From assembly GCF_900102015.1 (NCBI RefSeq), contig NZ_FNAT01000009.1, forward strand, positions 79,527 through 143,526: 64,000 nt of DNA, given 5' to 3'. Of the stretch, positions 1-8,972 are shown piece after piece. Source of the DNA: Limimaricola pyoseonensis (GTDB lineage: Bacteria; Pseudomonadota; Alphaproteobacteria; Rhodobacterales; Rhodobacteraceae). The notes beneath the pieces were generated by a model. That model was not told where the DNA came from. It ran no database searches and worked only from the letters and a program-made list of their open reading frames with translations. The translations under genes were made by a program, and so were the position numbers. Within the stretch, counting starts at the first letter, position 1. Each line of letters opens with the position of its first letter.

Positions 1-1189
1 CCAGCCCCGGCAGCATCAGGTCGAACCACAGCGAGTAGTCGAGCGTGAACATCCGCGTGAGCCAGTTCTCGCGCGCGTTGTAGTAGTTCAGGCGGCACTG
101 GATGCAGGCGGTGTTGGGCGAACGCTGGCGGAACGCGGCCAGCACCTTCTTGAGTTGGTCGGGCTCTGGCTTGTCCTCGGCGTCGAAGATCACGAGGTAG
201 TCGCCGCGCGCGTATTGCAGCGCGTAGTTGCAGGCCTTGGGCTTGGTCTGCGGGTGCGATTGCGGCACCTGGATGATCTCGAACACGCCCTCGAGTTCGA
301 GCGCGCGGGCGGCGGCGATGGTCTCGTCGTCGGTCTCCTCGAGCACGATCTTGATGTCGAGCTTGGCCAGCGGGTAGTCGAGCCGGCGCAGCGCCGCGGT
401 CAGGATCGGCAGCACCTCGGGCTCGCGGAACATCGGCACCAGCACCGTGTAGACCGGCAGGTCGTCGTCGCGCATCGCCGCCGCCTCGGCCGCGATCGAG
501 CGCGAGGAACGTTCCTGCACCTCGCCGCCGACCCAGACGAGCACCGCCTTGAACAGGAAGTTGCCGGTGTAGAACAGCGTCATGACCACGTTGAGCGCGA
601 TCAGGCTGGCGACGGGGGCGGTGGCGAGCCCCACGAGCAGCACGGTGAGCATCAGGTAGATGACGACGACCTGCGGCGGCGTGATGACGCTCTTTGCGGA
701 CATGACCGGGTCGGTGTCGGCCAGGCCGAACACCGCGCGGTGCATCTGCTCCTCGCGGAACGCCGTCTGCAGCGCCCACGAGATGTCGAGCTGCGAGGCG
801 ACGACGATCTCGACCTCGCCGGGATAGGTCTCGAGGATGTGCAGCAGCGTCCGCGGGCCGGGCCGGGCCGTCGCGACCACCAGCGTGCCGTCGGCGGTGC
901 GGCGCAGCGGGATGGTGAGCGCGTCGGTCATCGCCGTCACGTCCTGCTCGCGCACCAGATCGGCGTCGGGCGGCGTCTCGAACAGGTCGACCATGCGCAG
1001 GTCGTAGTAGAAGGCCAGCGCGCGGTAGAGCTCGCCCGGCTTCAGCCAGCGGCGGCTCTGCAACACCTCGATCAGCCCGACGCGCCACTCCTCGGCCCGC
1101 GCCGTCGCCTCGTCGAGCTGGGCCGGGGTCAGGAGACCCCGGCTGAGCAGCAGATCACCGATCGCCGCGCTGTCGCCGTCCAGCGCCAC
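1..1189 (-). CDS. Family 2 glycosyltransferase with N-terminal MshEN-like domain (3' end outside window)
   Basis: Inverting membrane glycosyltransferase, probably polymerising or exporting an exopolysaccharide. About 396 residues are visible. Residues 1-150 resemble the N-terminal domain of type II secretion ATPases (MshEN/GSPII_E_N), known in some bacteria to bind c-di-GMP. Two hydrophobic segments follow (about 175-225), then a GT2 core opening at VYTVLVPMFREPEVL, with a DAED metal-binding motif and the acceptor-side stretch ENWLTRMFTLDYSLWFD. The reading frame opens at a GTG two codons after the in-frame TGA of the BcsB-like gene, so no upstream start is possible. Only 3 nt separate the two genes, which argues for co-translation. 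Family is secure; the polymer made is unknown. A PilZ domain or Q(Q/R)xRW motif would lie outside the window. Confidence 0.85.
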   Translation of the reverse strand, partial: MALDGDSAAIGDLLLSRGLLTPAQLDEATARAEEWRVGLIEVLQSRRWLKPGELYRALAFYYDLRMVDLFETPPDADLVREQDVTAMTDALTIPLRRTADGTLVVATARPGPRTLLHILETYPGEVEIVVASQLDISWALQTAFREEQMHRAVFGLADTDPVMSAKSVITPPQVVVIYLMLTVLLVGLATAPVASLIALNVVMTLFYTGNFLFKAVLVWVGGEVQERSSRSIAAEAAAMRDDDLPVYTVLVPMFREPEVLPILTAALRRLDYPLAKLDIKIVLEETDDETIAAARALELEGVFEIIQVPQSHPQTKPKACNYALQYARGDYLVIFDAEDKPEPDQLKKVLAAFRQRSPNTACIQCRLNYYNARENWLTRMFTLDYSLWFDLMLPGL

Positions 1190-1192
1190 CGG

Positions 1193-3118
1193 TCAGCCGT
1201 CCTTGCCCGCCCGGGAGCGGCGATACATGCCCTGCAGGGAGCGGACGACCACCAGGGTCAGCGCGAGCCAGGCCGCGCCGATGATCCAGGGGCGGTAGCG
1301 CGCGAAGACCTGCATGACGTCGAGCCGGTCGGGATAGGCGATGTCGACCAGGTCGCCGCGCCGGGTCGAGGCGACCAGCGCCAGGCCGTCCTCGTCGATC
1401 ACCGCGAGGTCGCCGCGGTCGAGCAGCAGCGGCGTCTCGCGCGTCGGGCGCGGCGCGGGGCCGGTGCCGGGGCGCAGCCAGATGCCGGGCCGGTCGCCGA
1501 CCTCGACGATCTGCACCACCGTCGCCTCGTCCATCGTGGCGCCGGAATAGAGCATCTCGCCGGCCGCGTCGCGGATTTCCACCCGGCCCTGGTCGAAGCG
1601 CAGACCGGGCGTCGCCCCCTCGGGCGCGGTGCGGCCGACATAGAGGAACGGCCGGGTCGCGTCCGCCTCCTCGGCCGCGAGGTCCGCCCCGGGCATGGTG
1701 ACGTCGGCCGTCTCCGGCAGCAGCGTGCCCGCGACCGGCAGCAGCCAGGGCAGGTAGGTCCCGATCTCGGCCTCGGGGCCGGCGACCAGTTCGACGCCGC
1801 GCGAGAAGGCCTGACGCATCAGGAAGAAATCGCCCGCCGCCTCGGGCGCGTCGCCCAGAACGAAGCGGCTTTGCGGCAGGATCTGCGCCGGGTAGCCCTG
1901 CGGCTTGAACAGGCAGTTGCCGCCCTCGGCCTGGCGTTGCACGAGGATCCGCATCTGGTTGTCGCGCCCGACCAGCCCGCGCGGGATCGCGAACTGCATC
2001 CAGACCGGCTCGTCGGCATCGAGCGGACGGCTGCCCAGCAGCGCGCCGTTGAGATAGGCCGAGACCGTCACACCGTGCCCTTCGGGCGAGCGCGCGGCCC
2101 CCACCAGAAGCTCCACCCCGGTCGGCAGCCGGCCGGTGGCGAAGTCGTCGGCGGCGAAGCCGAACTCGAAGGTGCTGCTGCCGATCACCATCTGCTGCAT
2201 CTGCGGCGCGCCCAGCGCCGAGAAGGTGACGGCGTCCCGCGTGCCGTTCAGCGGCGCGGCGATGCGCGTCGCGCCGCCCTCGGCCCCGCCCAGCCCGCGC
2301 CACTGGCTGGCCGCGAAGGCCAGACCCAGCTCGGGGTCGTCGCTGCCGAAGACCAGCCCCGGCTCGGCCGCGCCCGACAGCGCGACGGAGCCCGCCTCGT
2401 CGCCGGCACCGGTCCCGGTCGCGCCGAGCGAGAAGCTCATGCTGTCCCAGCCATCCGCGTCGTCCTGGCCCGACGCGCCGATGCTCACCAGCCCGTATTC
2501 CGCGTCGAACAGCGCCGCGGCGCGCAGAGCGAAGGGCAGCGCCCGGTCGGCGGGCACGTCCTCGGCCGCCGCGAGGATCTTGGCCGGCGGCATCACCTGC
2601 GCGACACGGTCGATCGTGTCGAGCGCCGCGCGGTCGAGCGCGAGCGCCAGCGACGAGCTCGGCAGGATGCGCAGGAAGTCGCCAGAGGAGCGTTCGTCGA
2701 AGCAGACGCTGTCGGAGCTGGCGCCGGCATAGGACAGGCCGATCTTGACGAAGCCGTCGCGCGCGGCTTCGGGCGGCAGGTCCAGAACGATGGTGCTGCG
2801 CCCGCGATCGGCCGGCAGCGCCTCGCTATGCGCGATCGCGTCGTTCACCAGCACCTTGAGATGCGTCGCGACGCTCACGGTCTGCCCGTGCACCAGATCG
2901 AGCCGCAGCGTCATCCCCTCGATCGCCTCCCGCGCGCCGACGGGGAAGAAGGCGACCGCCTCGCCGGACAGCTTCTCGAACTCCAACCCCGAGGGGTAGC
3001 CGATCTCGGTCAGGTCGATCGTCCGCAGAAGACCGTCATCGGGAACGGCCGCCTGCGCCGGGCCGAAGGTCGGGATCGCAAGGGCGACGAGCAGCGCTCT
3101 GAGGCTGACAGGTTTCAT
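1193..3118 (-). CDS. BcsB-like cellulose synthase regulatory subunit family protein
   Basis: 641 aa. Begins with a cleavable signal peptide (about residues 1-23, ending in AQA), then a long periplasmic region of jelly-roll/carbohydrate-binding character, and ends with a single membrane helix (about 608-628) and a basic tail. This is the BcsB architecture: a periplasmic polymer guide anchored next to the synthase. The gene lies 3 nt upstream of the GT2 gene, so the pair probably forms the synthase/guide unit of an exopolysaccharide system. No cellulose synthase A motifs are seen in the neighbouring GT2, so the product need not be cellulose. BcsB proteins usually run about 650-800 aa, so the length is near the low end. 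Confidence 0.8.
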   Translation of the reverse strand: MKPVSLRALLVALAIPTFGPAQAAVPDDGLLRTIDLTEIGYPSGLEFEKLSGEAVAFFPVGAREAIEGMTLRLDLVHGQTVSVATHLKVLVNDAIAHSEALPADRGRSTIVLDLPPEAARDGFVKIGLSYAGASSDSVCFDERSSGDFLRILPSSSLALALDRAALDTIDRVAQVMPPAKILAAAEDVPADRALPFALRAAALFDAEYGLVSIGASGQDDADGWDSMSFSLGATGTGAGDEAGSVALSGAAEPGLVFGSDDPELGLAFAASQWRGLGGAEGGATRIAAPLNGTRDAVTFSALGAPQMQQMVIGSSTFEFGFAADDFATGRLPTGVELLVGAARSPEGHGVTVSAYLNGALLGSRPLDADEPVWMQFAIPRGLVGRDNQMRILVQRQAEGGNCLFKPQGYPAQILPQSRFVLGDAPEAAGDFFLMRQAFSRGVELVAGPEAEIGTYLPWLLPVAGTLLPETADVTMPGADLAAEEADATRPFLYVGRTAPEGATPGLRFDQGRVEIRDAAGEMLYSGATMDEATVVQIVEVGDRPGIWLRPGTGPAPRPTRETPLLLDRGDLAVIDEDGLALVASTRRGDLVDIAYPDRLDVMQVFARYRPWIIGAAWLALTLVVVRSLQGMYRRSRAGKDG

Positions 3119-3131
3119 CGGATCGTCCGCA

Positions 3132-3533
3132 TCATGTCTTCAGTTCGTAAAGCCGCGCCACCGAGGCGCGGATGTCGGCGAGCGCGGCGGGATCGTCGGC
3201 GCCGGTCTCGAGCCGCCCCTCCTCCAGCATCGCCAGCCCGCGGCGCGACTCCGCGGCCATGTCGTCGAGACCCAGCATCGCGGCGTTGCCGGTCAGGTCG
3301 TGCAGCGACAGGTGCAGGTCGTCGACCGCGCCGGGCTCGCCCTGCTCCAGCCGGCTGATCGTGGTGTTGATGGCCTCGAGCCGGTCCTCGAGACCGGTGA
3401 GGAATCTTTCGCGGATCTGCCGGACCCTGTCGGCGTAGTCGGTCAATTCGGGCGTCCCATCATGTTTCGTTACGGATCTGGCGCGGCGGGGCGCGAAGGC
3501 CGCGGGCGCTGCGCCGTCGTCAAGCCGCGTCAT
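3132..3533 (-). CDS. Hpt (histidine phosphotransfer) domain protein
   Basis: 133 aa, single Hpt four-helix domain with no other module. The phosphoacceptor signature appears as LHLSLHDLTGNAAMLGL: a His followed by the [K/T]-G-x-A-x-x-x-G helix packing pattern of Hpt proteins. It probably relays phosphate between a hybrid kinase and a response regulator not in view. The ATG at 3533 overlaps the end of the upstream kinase gene by 14 nt, so the two are likely co-translated. The first 25 residues are proline/alanine/arginine-rich and look disordered; a later start is possible. The neighbouring kinase has no receiver domain, so the intermediate receiver is missing from this window. Confidence 0.75.
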   Translation of the reverse strand: MTRLDDGAAPAAFAPRRARSVTKHDGTPELTDYADRVRQIRERFLTGLEDRLEAINTTISRLEQGEPGAVDDLHLSLHDLTGNAAMLGLDDMAAESRRGLAMLEEGRLETGADDPAALADIRASVARLYELKT

Positions 3534-5133
3534 CGGGGAACACGACCCGGAAGGTCGTCCCTTCCCCTTCCACGGTGTCGAAGGTGATCTCGGCGCGGTG
3601 CTGGTCGACGATCGCCTTGACGATGCTCAGCCCCAGGCCGCTGCCGCCGCCGAAGCGGAAGGTCTCGGTCTCGCTGCGGGTGAAGCGGTCGAACAGCACC
3701 GGCCGGAGCTTTTCGGGGATACCGACACCGCTGTCGCTGATCCAGAACCCGGCCGGGTCGCGCAGCAGGCCCAGCTCGACCGTGCCGGAGGGCGGCGAGG
3801 CCTTCATCGCGTTGGTGAGCAGGTTGTTGATGACCTGCGTCAGGCGCAGCGGGTTGGCCGTGACGGTGACCGGCTCGAGGTCGCCGACGATGCGCAGTTT
3901 CACCCCGTTCTCGCTGGCGATGACGGCGTGATCCTGCACGCATCCGTGCAGCAGCTCGCCCAGGTCGGTGTCCTGCGTGCTCATCGAGAACTGGCCCGAG
4001 CGCAGCCGGCCGGATTCGAGGATGTCGTCGATCAGTAGGTTCAGCCGCTCGGTGTTGCGGGTGGAGATGTCGAGAAGCTGCCGGCCCCGTTCCGGCAGGT
4101 GCTCCGAGACGCGGCCCAGAAGCTGCAGCGCACCCGCGACGGTCGAGACCGGCGTCTTGATCTCGTGGCTGATGACCGAGATGGCGTGGTCCCTCTGCCG
4201 CTCGACGCGCTTGCGCTCGGTGATGTCGCGGATCACGGCGAGATAGCCGAGACGCTTGCCGTCGCGCGTGGTGATCCGGGTCGCGTGGGTCTCGCCGATG
4301 AAATCCTGCCCGTCCTGCCGCCGGTAGCTCATCTCGTAGGGCGCGAGCGCCCCGGTGGCGGCGGCGTTGAAGCGCTGCGCGCCGGTCTGGTTGTACTGCT
4401 CGAAATCGGAGTAGAGGATCGAGGTCTGCCGCCCCTCAAGATGCTCTGGCGCGAAGCCGAACATCTCGCGGACCGTCCGGTTCGTCATGGTGATCCGGCG
4501 CTCGAGGTCGGCGACGATCACCGATCCCGGCATGGCCTCGAAGATCGCCTCGAGCAGCGTCGTCTTGCGCTCGAGCTCGGCGCTTTCGATTGCACGTTCC
4601 CACTCCTTGGAGAACCAGCGGCCGAAGAAGCGCACGAGTTCGCATTCCTCGGCGCCGAAGGCCACGTGGCGCGGCTCGGCGGCGGAGAAGTTGAGCGTCC
4701 CGAAGACCTCGCCGTTCACGACCAGCGGCGTGCCGATATAGCTTTCCAGGCCGAAATTCGCATAGCAGGGATGGCTCGCGATCTGCGACTGCCCGACATG
4801 GTGGAACCCGGTGACGTCCTCGGCCACCAAGGTGTGGCAGCAATAGGTGTCCGACAGGTTGAAGGCCGTGCCCGGTTCGGGCGGCGCGTCGCCGCGGCTG
4901 TGGCTGTGCAGCACCTCGTAGCGCCGCCCCTCGACCCGGCTGATGATCCCGAGGCTGAGGCCGAGGGCGGCGCAGCCGATCTCGAGCAGCTCGTTCGCCT
5001 TCGTCTCGAAGGTTTTGTCCGGATCCGCCGCGATGTAGTAGAGCCGCCCGAGATAGCTCTCGGGCACGGGCGCGGTACCGGGATCCGCTTCGGAAATCGG
5101 CGAAGTCTCGAGCATGCGTTCTGCCTTACCCAT
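3520..5133 (-). CDS. GAF-PAS sensor histidine kinase
   Basis: 537 aa, soluble (no membrane helix), so it senses an intracellular signal. Domains in order: GAF (about 30-180), PAS with following PAC (about 190-310; ends AVIRDITERKRVERQ), HisKA with the H-box SVISHEIKTP (about 325), and HATPase with N-box NNLLTNAMKAS, G1 ISDSGVGIP, F-box LFDRFTR and G2 GSGLGLSIV. All catalytic boxes are intact. A heptad linker joins GAF to PAS. It overlaps the Hpt gene downstream and is transcribed toward the exopolysaccharide genes, so control of polysaccharide synthesis is a reasonable but unproved role. Two starts are possible: Met1 at 5133 or Met7 at 5115, the latter having a weak AAGGCAG ribosome site. Confidence 0.9.
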   Translation of the reverse strand: MGKAERMLETSPISEADPGTAPVPESYLGRLYYIAADPDKTFETKANELLEIGCAALGLSLGIISRVEGRRYEVLHSHSRGDAPPEPGTAFNLSDTYCCHTLVAEDVTGFHHVGQSQIASHPCYANFGLESYIGTPLVVNGEVFGTLNFSAAEPRHVAFGAEECELVRFFGRWFSKEWERAIESAELERKTTLLEAIFEAMPGSVIVADLERRITMTNRTVREMFGFAPEHLEGRQTSILYSDFEQYNQTGAQRFNAAATGALAPYEMSYRRQDGQDFIGETHATRITTRDGKRLGYLAVIRDITERKRVERQRDHAISVISHEIKTPVSTVAGALQLLGRVSEHLPERGRQLLDISTRNTERLNLLIDDILESGRLRSGQFSMSTQDTDLGELLHGCVQDHAVIASENGVKLRIVGDLEPVTVTANPLRLTQVINNLLTNAMKASPPSGTVELGLLRDPAGFWISDSGVGIPEKLRPVLFDRFTRSETETFRFGGGSGLGLSIVKAIVDQHRAEITFDTVEGEGTTFRVVFPDDAA

Positions 5134-5415
5134 CTGTCAGTTTCGTCGCCGAAGCCAATACCCTCGGCCGGCGAGGTATTGGCTCCCGACTGCGACGGTG
5201 CCGGGACTTTGTGGTAATCTTATGTTCCGCCCTCGGTGCAAGGGGTGACGCCCCGTCGCGGGACGGACCTAGGCGGACCTGTACCCGATATGCCTGACCT
5301 CGCGGCCTCGGCGGGCGGCGCCGCGAACCGGGTCTCCTGCCGTCCCCCCGGCTCGGGCATCGCCCCCCTGCCCCGAAATGCTTTTGCGCCGGGGCGACGG
5401 AGCATCCGACGAGGC

Positions 5416-6459
5416 TCAGCGCAACGCCGACCCGTCGAGAGCATCTCGCAGCGACGGGCGGCGGGTGCCGCGAAAGCCCATGAAGGCCTCGGCCATCAGC
5501 ATGGAATTCAGTACCGCTTCCTGCACGATCTCCGCCGTGGCCTCGAAGGCCGGGTCGATGAGGCTCTCGTTGAACCGCGTGATCTCGCGCAGCACCTCTG
5601 TGTCGTCATGCGCCACGGCGTTCTGCGTGCTGAAGCCGATGACGAAATCCCCGCTGCCATTGCCGTAGAACGACCCCAGCCGCGCCAGCCCGGCGCCGGC
5701 CCGGACGCAGACCCGTTCGAGCTGGCGCGCATCGAGCGGCAGGTCCGTCGCGAGAACGATCATGATCGAGCCCCGCTCGACCGCGCCTTCGGATGGCGGC
5801 AGCGCCGGCCGGCGCGCACCGGGCAGCATCAACGCCCCGGGCTTGCCGAAATTGGACACGACCAGGCCGCCGATCGTGTAGCTTCGGCCGCCAAGGTCGA
5901 GGATGCGCGAGCTGGTGCCGATCCCGCCCTTGAAGCCGAAGCAGGTCATGCCGGTCCCGGCGCCGACGCTGCCTTGCGCGACCGGGCCGGGCGCGGCGGC
6001 GGCGAGCGCCGCGCAGGCATGCTCGGGCCGGACCGCGAGCCGCTGGATGTCGTTGAGCGGCCCGTCATTGCACTCGCCGACCACGGCGTTCACCGTCGAC
6101 AGGCTCCGCCCGATCTCGGGGTTCTCGAGGATCGCCTGCCGGATCAGCGCCTCGCTGCAGGCCGGCACGCTCAGCGTGTTGGTCAGCAGGATCGGCGTCT
6201 CGAGCTGGCCCAGTTCGCGGATCTGCGGCAGGCCGACCGACTTTCCGAAGCCGTTGATGACATGCGCCGCGGCGACTGACTTGCGCAAAAAGGCGTTGCC
6301 GCCATGCGGCCGCACCGCGGTGACGCCGGTGTTGATGCCGCCCTCGCGCAGCGTGCAATGCCCGACAGAGACGCCCGCGACGTCGGTGATAGAATTCGAC
6401 GCCCCGCTGCGGCCCCACGCGGCATCGGGGAACAGCTCGACGACCGGCCGCGCCGTCAT
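5416..6459 (-). CDS. P1 family peptidase (DmpA/BapA-type aminopeptidase)
   Basis: 347 aa, N-terminal nucleophile hydrolase of the DmpA/BapA family. These enzymes cut themselves before a serine that becomes the N-terminal nucleophile and then release D- or beta-amino acids from peptides. The autocleavage context is seen as ERG/SIMIVLATDLPLD; the other family stretches ITDVAGVSVGHCTL, TPILLTNTLSV and GTGMTCFGFKGGIG are intact. Length fits the family (about 350-380). The ATG overlaps by 4 nt (ATGA) the reading frame of a decayed ABC-transporter ATPase, suggesting the two once formed one peptide/amino-acid uptake and processing operon. No signal peptide, so the enzyme is cytoplasmic. Confidence 0.88.
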   Translation of the reverse strand: MTARPVVELFPDAAWGRSGASNSITDVAGVSVGHCTLREGGINTGVTAVRPHGGNAFLRKSVAAAHVINGFGKSVGLPQIRELGQLETPILLTNTLSVPACSEALIRQAILENPEIGRSLSTVNAVVGECNDGPLNDIQRLAVRPEHACAALAAAAPGPVAQGSVGAGTGMTCFGFKGGIGTSSRILDLGGRSYTIGGLVVSNFGKPGALMLPGARRPALPPSEGAVERGSIMIVLATDLPLDARQLERVCVRAGAGLARLGSFYGNGSGDFVIGFSTQNAVAHDDTEVLREITRFNESLIDPAFEATAEIVQEAVLNSMLMAEAFMGFRGTRRPSLRDALDGSALR

Positions 6460-6773
6460 GGCCGGCCGGCGTCCAGGGTGCGCCCGTGGAACGGCAGCCG
6501 GCGGTTGCGCGGCGGATGGCTGAAGATCTGCAATGGCGGCCCCTCCTCGTGCACCACGCCTCCCTGCAGGAAAGAGCCCTTTACGGCAAGCTCGCGGGCG
6601 ACGCCCGTCACGTCGGTGGCGGAGATCATGGTCATGCCGCCGGCGGCGCGGTCGTGGGAGGTGGCTGCAAACTCTGGTTCGGGCGCAGCGGTGATCTCAT
6701 CGAGATGAAGCAGCGCCGGCTGTGTGCTCATCGCCCTGGCGGTGGTGGCCCGACGGGCGGTCGGGACCAGCAC
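6456..6773 (-). pseudogene. Remnant of a polar amino-acid ABC transporter ATP-binding gene (HisP/GlnQ type), 3' part
   Basis: Translation of this frame follows the last ~100 residues of a GlnQ/HisP ATPase but with disabling changes. RATTARAMSTQPALLHLDE lines up with the consensus RVAIARAL..P.VMLFDE. ITAAPEPE replaces P-T-S-A-L-D-P-E. MTMISATDV replaces MTM-V-V-V-T-H-E-M, so the H-loop histidine is lost. FLQGGVVHEEGPPLQIFSHP retains the family ending (FM-DGG-IVEEGPP-QIF--P). The Walker A half and the C-signature are not found upstream, where the sequence degenerates before the PfkB gene. I therefore read it as a truncated, inactivated gene. The recognition is by eye and the N-terminal limit is approximate. 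Confidence 0.6.
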
Positions 6774-6876
6774 GCGCCTCGAAGAGAAGGCCGAGAGATC
6801 TGGCAGACCAGCCCGTAGCGTGGCAGGCGCATCGACCCGGAGGTCAACCGCCCCAAGCCTGTGCTGCCCGTCCCGG

Positions 6877-7836
6877 TCAGGGCTCGCCCAGATCGACCAC
6901 GCGCACCTCGTCCACCAGCCGCCGCGCCAACGCGCCGTCGCACAGCTGGGTGGCGGGGGTGGTGACGGCCGCCGCCGCGGCGGCGGTGCCGGCGCGGACG
7001 CTGGTCCGGAAGGTCTGGCCCCGCGCCAGCGCCAGCGCCAAAGCCCCCAGCAGGCTGTCGCCGGCCCCGACCGCGCTGACGAGCTCGACCTGCGGCGCGT
7101 GGCAGAAGAACGCCTCGGTCGCGCTCACCCCCACCGTGCCGCGCGCGCCCAGCGCCATGACCACCCGCCGCGCCCGGCCCGATGCGATGAGGTCGCGGCC
7201 GAAACCGGCCAGATCCTCGGGCTCGTCGAAGGCGCGCCCGGCCAGCTGCGCGGCTTCCTCGCCATCCGTCCGGAGCAGCTCGAACGGCGCGCCCGCGGTC
7301 GCCTCCAGCGCGTCAGACAGCGCGGCGCCGGAGGTGTCGAGCAGCAGCTCCGCCCCGATGTCGTGACACCTGCGGGACAGTCCTGCGAGGGTCGTGCCAC
7401 TCAGCCCCGGCGGCAGGCTGCCGGACACCACGAGGAAGTCGCCCGCGCCGATCCGGGCCGAGACATCCTCGAACAACCGCGCGGTCGCCTCCGGCGGCCA
7501 GTCGGGGCCGGGCAGCACCAGCCGGTACTGCGCGCCGCTGTCGCGGGCGGTGACGGCGACGGACTGGCGGGTCGAGCCTGGAAGCGGCAGAACCACGACC
7601 TCAATCCCTTCGGCCGCGAGCAGCGTCGCGATCGCCTCGCCGGTGGCGCCGCCCAGCGCGGCCATCACGGTCGAGCGGCCGCCCAGCCGGGCGATCGCGC
7701 GCGACACGTTCACCCCGCCGCCGCCGGGGTCGAGCCGCGGCGGCGCGCAGCGCAGCTTGCGTCCCGGCACCATCGCCTCGGTCTCGGTCGCGAGATCGAG
7801 CGCGGGGTTCAGCGTCAGTGTCAGGATCTCGCGCAT
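6877..7836 (-). CDS. PfkB family carbohydrate kinase (1-phosphofructokinase-like)
   Basis: 319 aa from the ATG at 7836, where the typical PfkB opening MREILTLTLNPALDL begins. An in-frame ATG 66 nt further upstream would add a proline-rich leader unlike the family. Features seen: GGGGVNVSRAIARLGG (substrate-binding signature 1), VVSGSLPPG, and the catalytic loop VSAVGAGDSLLGA whose Asp is the general base (signature 2). This matches 1-phosphofructokinase/6-phosphofructokinase-2/tagatose-6-phosphate kinases. In rhodobacterial genomes this kinase often sits beside universal stress protein genes, as here, and fits an energy-shortage module. Exact sugar phosphate cannot be read from sequence. Confidence 0.88.
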   Translation of the reverse strand: MREILTLTLNPALDLATETEAMVPGRKLRCAPPRLDPGGGGVNVSRAIARLGGRSTVMAALGGATGEAIATLLAAEGIEVVVLPLPGSTRQSVAVTARDSGAQYRLVLPGPDWPPEATARLFEDVSARIGAGDFLVVSGSLPPGLSGTTLAGLSRRCHDIGAELLLDTSGAALSDALEATAGAPFELLRTDGEEAAQLAGRAFDEPEDLAGFGRDLIASGRARRVVMALGARGTVGVSATEAFFCHAPQVELVSAVGAGDSLLGALALALARGQTFRTSVRAGTAAAAAAVTTPATQLCDGALARRLVDEVRVVDLGEP

Positions 7837-8130
7837 GGCGGGCTCGTCGGCAAGTCGTCCCGGCAGCGGGCCCGGGTCCGGGCCGAACGGGACGACTTGC
7901 ATGTTAGCACCGTCCGGCCGGCGTTTCAGCCGGCAGCTCGGCCCCGTCGGTTCGGGGCCATGCCAGCGACCTGCCGCTGGCGCCGCTCGGCTGCGTTACG
8001 GCCCGCTTGCCGGACCCTCGGCCGGAAGACCCCGCCAATCAGCCTTCGCGACGAAATGAGCGGGTCCGGCCGCGACCCGGCAGCGCGGCAACCCAGCCAT
8101 CGACCGATCCGGCGAGATCACCAGCTGAGA

Positions 8131-8958
8131 TCACTTGGAAAACAGCACCGGCCGCTTGGCACCGCGCAGGAGGCTCCATGTCACGGTGCCGAGCACGAAG
8201 TCGTAGGCGCGCGAATGGCCGAAGGCGCCGGTGACGATCAGCCCTGCCCCGGTGCGGAACGCCTCGCGCTCGAGAATCTCGCTGATCTTCGACGAACCGG
8301 CGTCGCGATGCACCACCGTCGCCGAGAGACCGTGCCGGCTCAGCATCGTGGCCATGTCCTGCGCCGGGTAATGATGCGCGTCGCGGTCGGGCAGCATGGC
8401 GACGCTGAGCAGCGTCACCTCCGCGCCCTCATCGAGCAGGTCGATCGCGTCATGCGCCGCGCGCGCCGCCTCGCGGGTCTCGCTCCAGCCGATCACCGCA
8501 GACCGCCCCAGAGGCGCCGGCTCCCAGCCCGGCGGGATCATCAGCACCGGCCGGCCTGAGGCGCGGATGATCTCCTCCTCGCCCCGGCCGGTGCGGTCCC
8601 CTTCCGGGCGCTCCAGCATCACGAGGTCGGCGGCGCGCACGCTCTCGACCATCCGCTCGGCGGGGGTGATGTATTTCGCCTCGAGACCGCGCCACTCGCC
8701 GGCGACGCCTTCCGCCGCGACGCGCGCCTCGAACACGGCCTGCACCTCGCGCGCGGTGTCGCGCTGGCGGTCGCGGATCTGCGACAGGATCTCTCCGGTC
8801 ATGTGCAGCGAAACCGCCGGGTAGATCTGCGGGTCGGGCATCACGTAGAGCCCGAGCAGATGCGCGCCCTTCTCGCGCGCCAATGCCGCCCCGGCGCGCG
8901 CGAGCGTCTCGGCCCGGGTGGCGTCGGTGAAGCACAGCGCGATGGTCCTGATGGTCAT
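8131..8958 (-). CDS. Universal stress protein, tandem UspA domains
   Basis: 275 aa starting at MTIRTIALCFTD, preceded by an AAGGAGA ribosome site about 9 nt upstream; a longer upstream frame is a shadow. Two UspA folds: about 1-140 and 145-275. The second carries a full ATP-binding motif G-2x-G-9x-G-[ST] as GAFGHSRAYDFVLGT, so it probably binds ATP; the first is degenerate, reading MLERPEGDRTG at the corresponding place. The gene follows another tandem Usp by 14 nt. Divergent to both runs a cytochrome c gene headed by an FNR box, suggesting oxygen-linked expression. A collapsed copy of this usp pair survives at 32495-32663. Confidence 0.85.
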   Translation of the reverse strand: MTIRTIALCFTDATRAETLARAGAALAREKGAHLLGLYVMPDPQIYPAVSLHMTGEILSQIRDRQRDTAREVQAVFEARVAAEGVAGEWRGLEAKYITPAERMVESVRAADLVMLERPEGDRTGRGEEEIIRASGRPVLMIPPGWEPAPLGRSAVIGWSETREAARAAHDAIDLLDEGAEVTLLSVAMLPDRDAHHYPAQDMATMLSRHGLSATVVHRDAGSSKISEILEREAFRTGAGLIVTGAFGHSRAYDFVLGTVTWSLLRGAKRPVLFSK

Positions 8959-8972
8959 GTCTCGGTCTCCTT

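Noticed and set aside
155..3358. A 1067-codon open frame on the plus strand
   Set aside because: Arg/Ala/Gly-rich antisense shadow of the GT2 and BcsB-like genes caused by high G+C; no family pattern.
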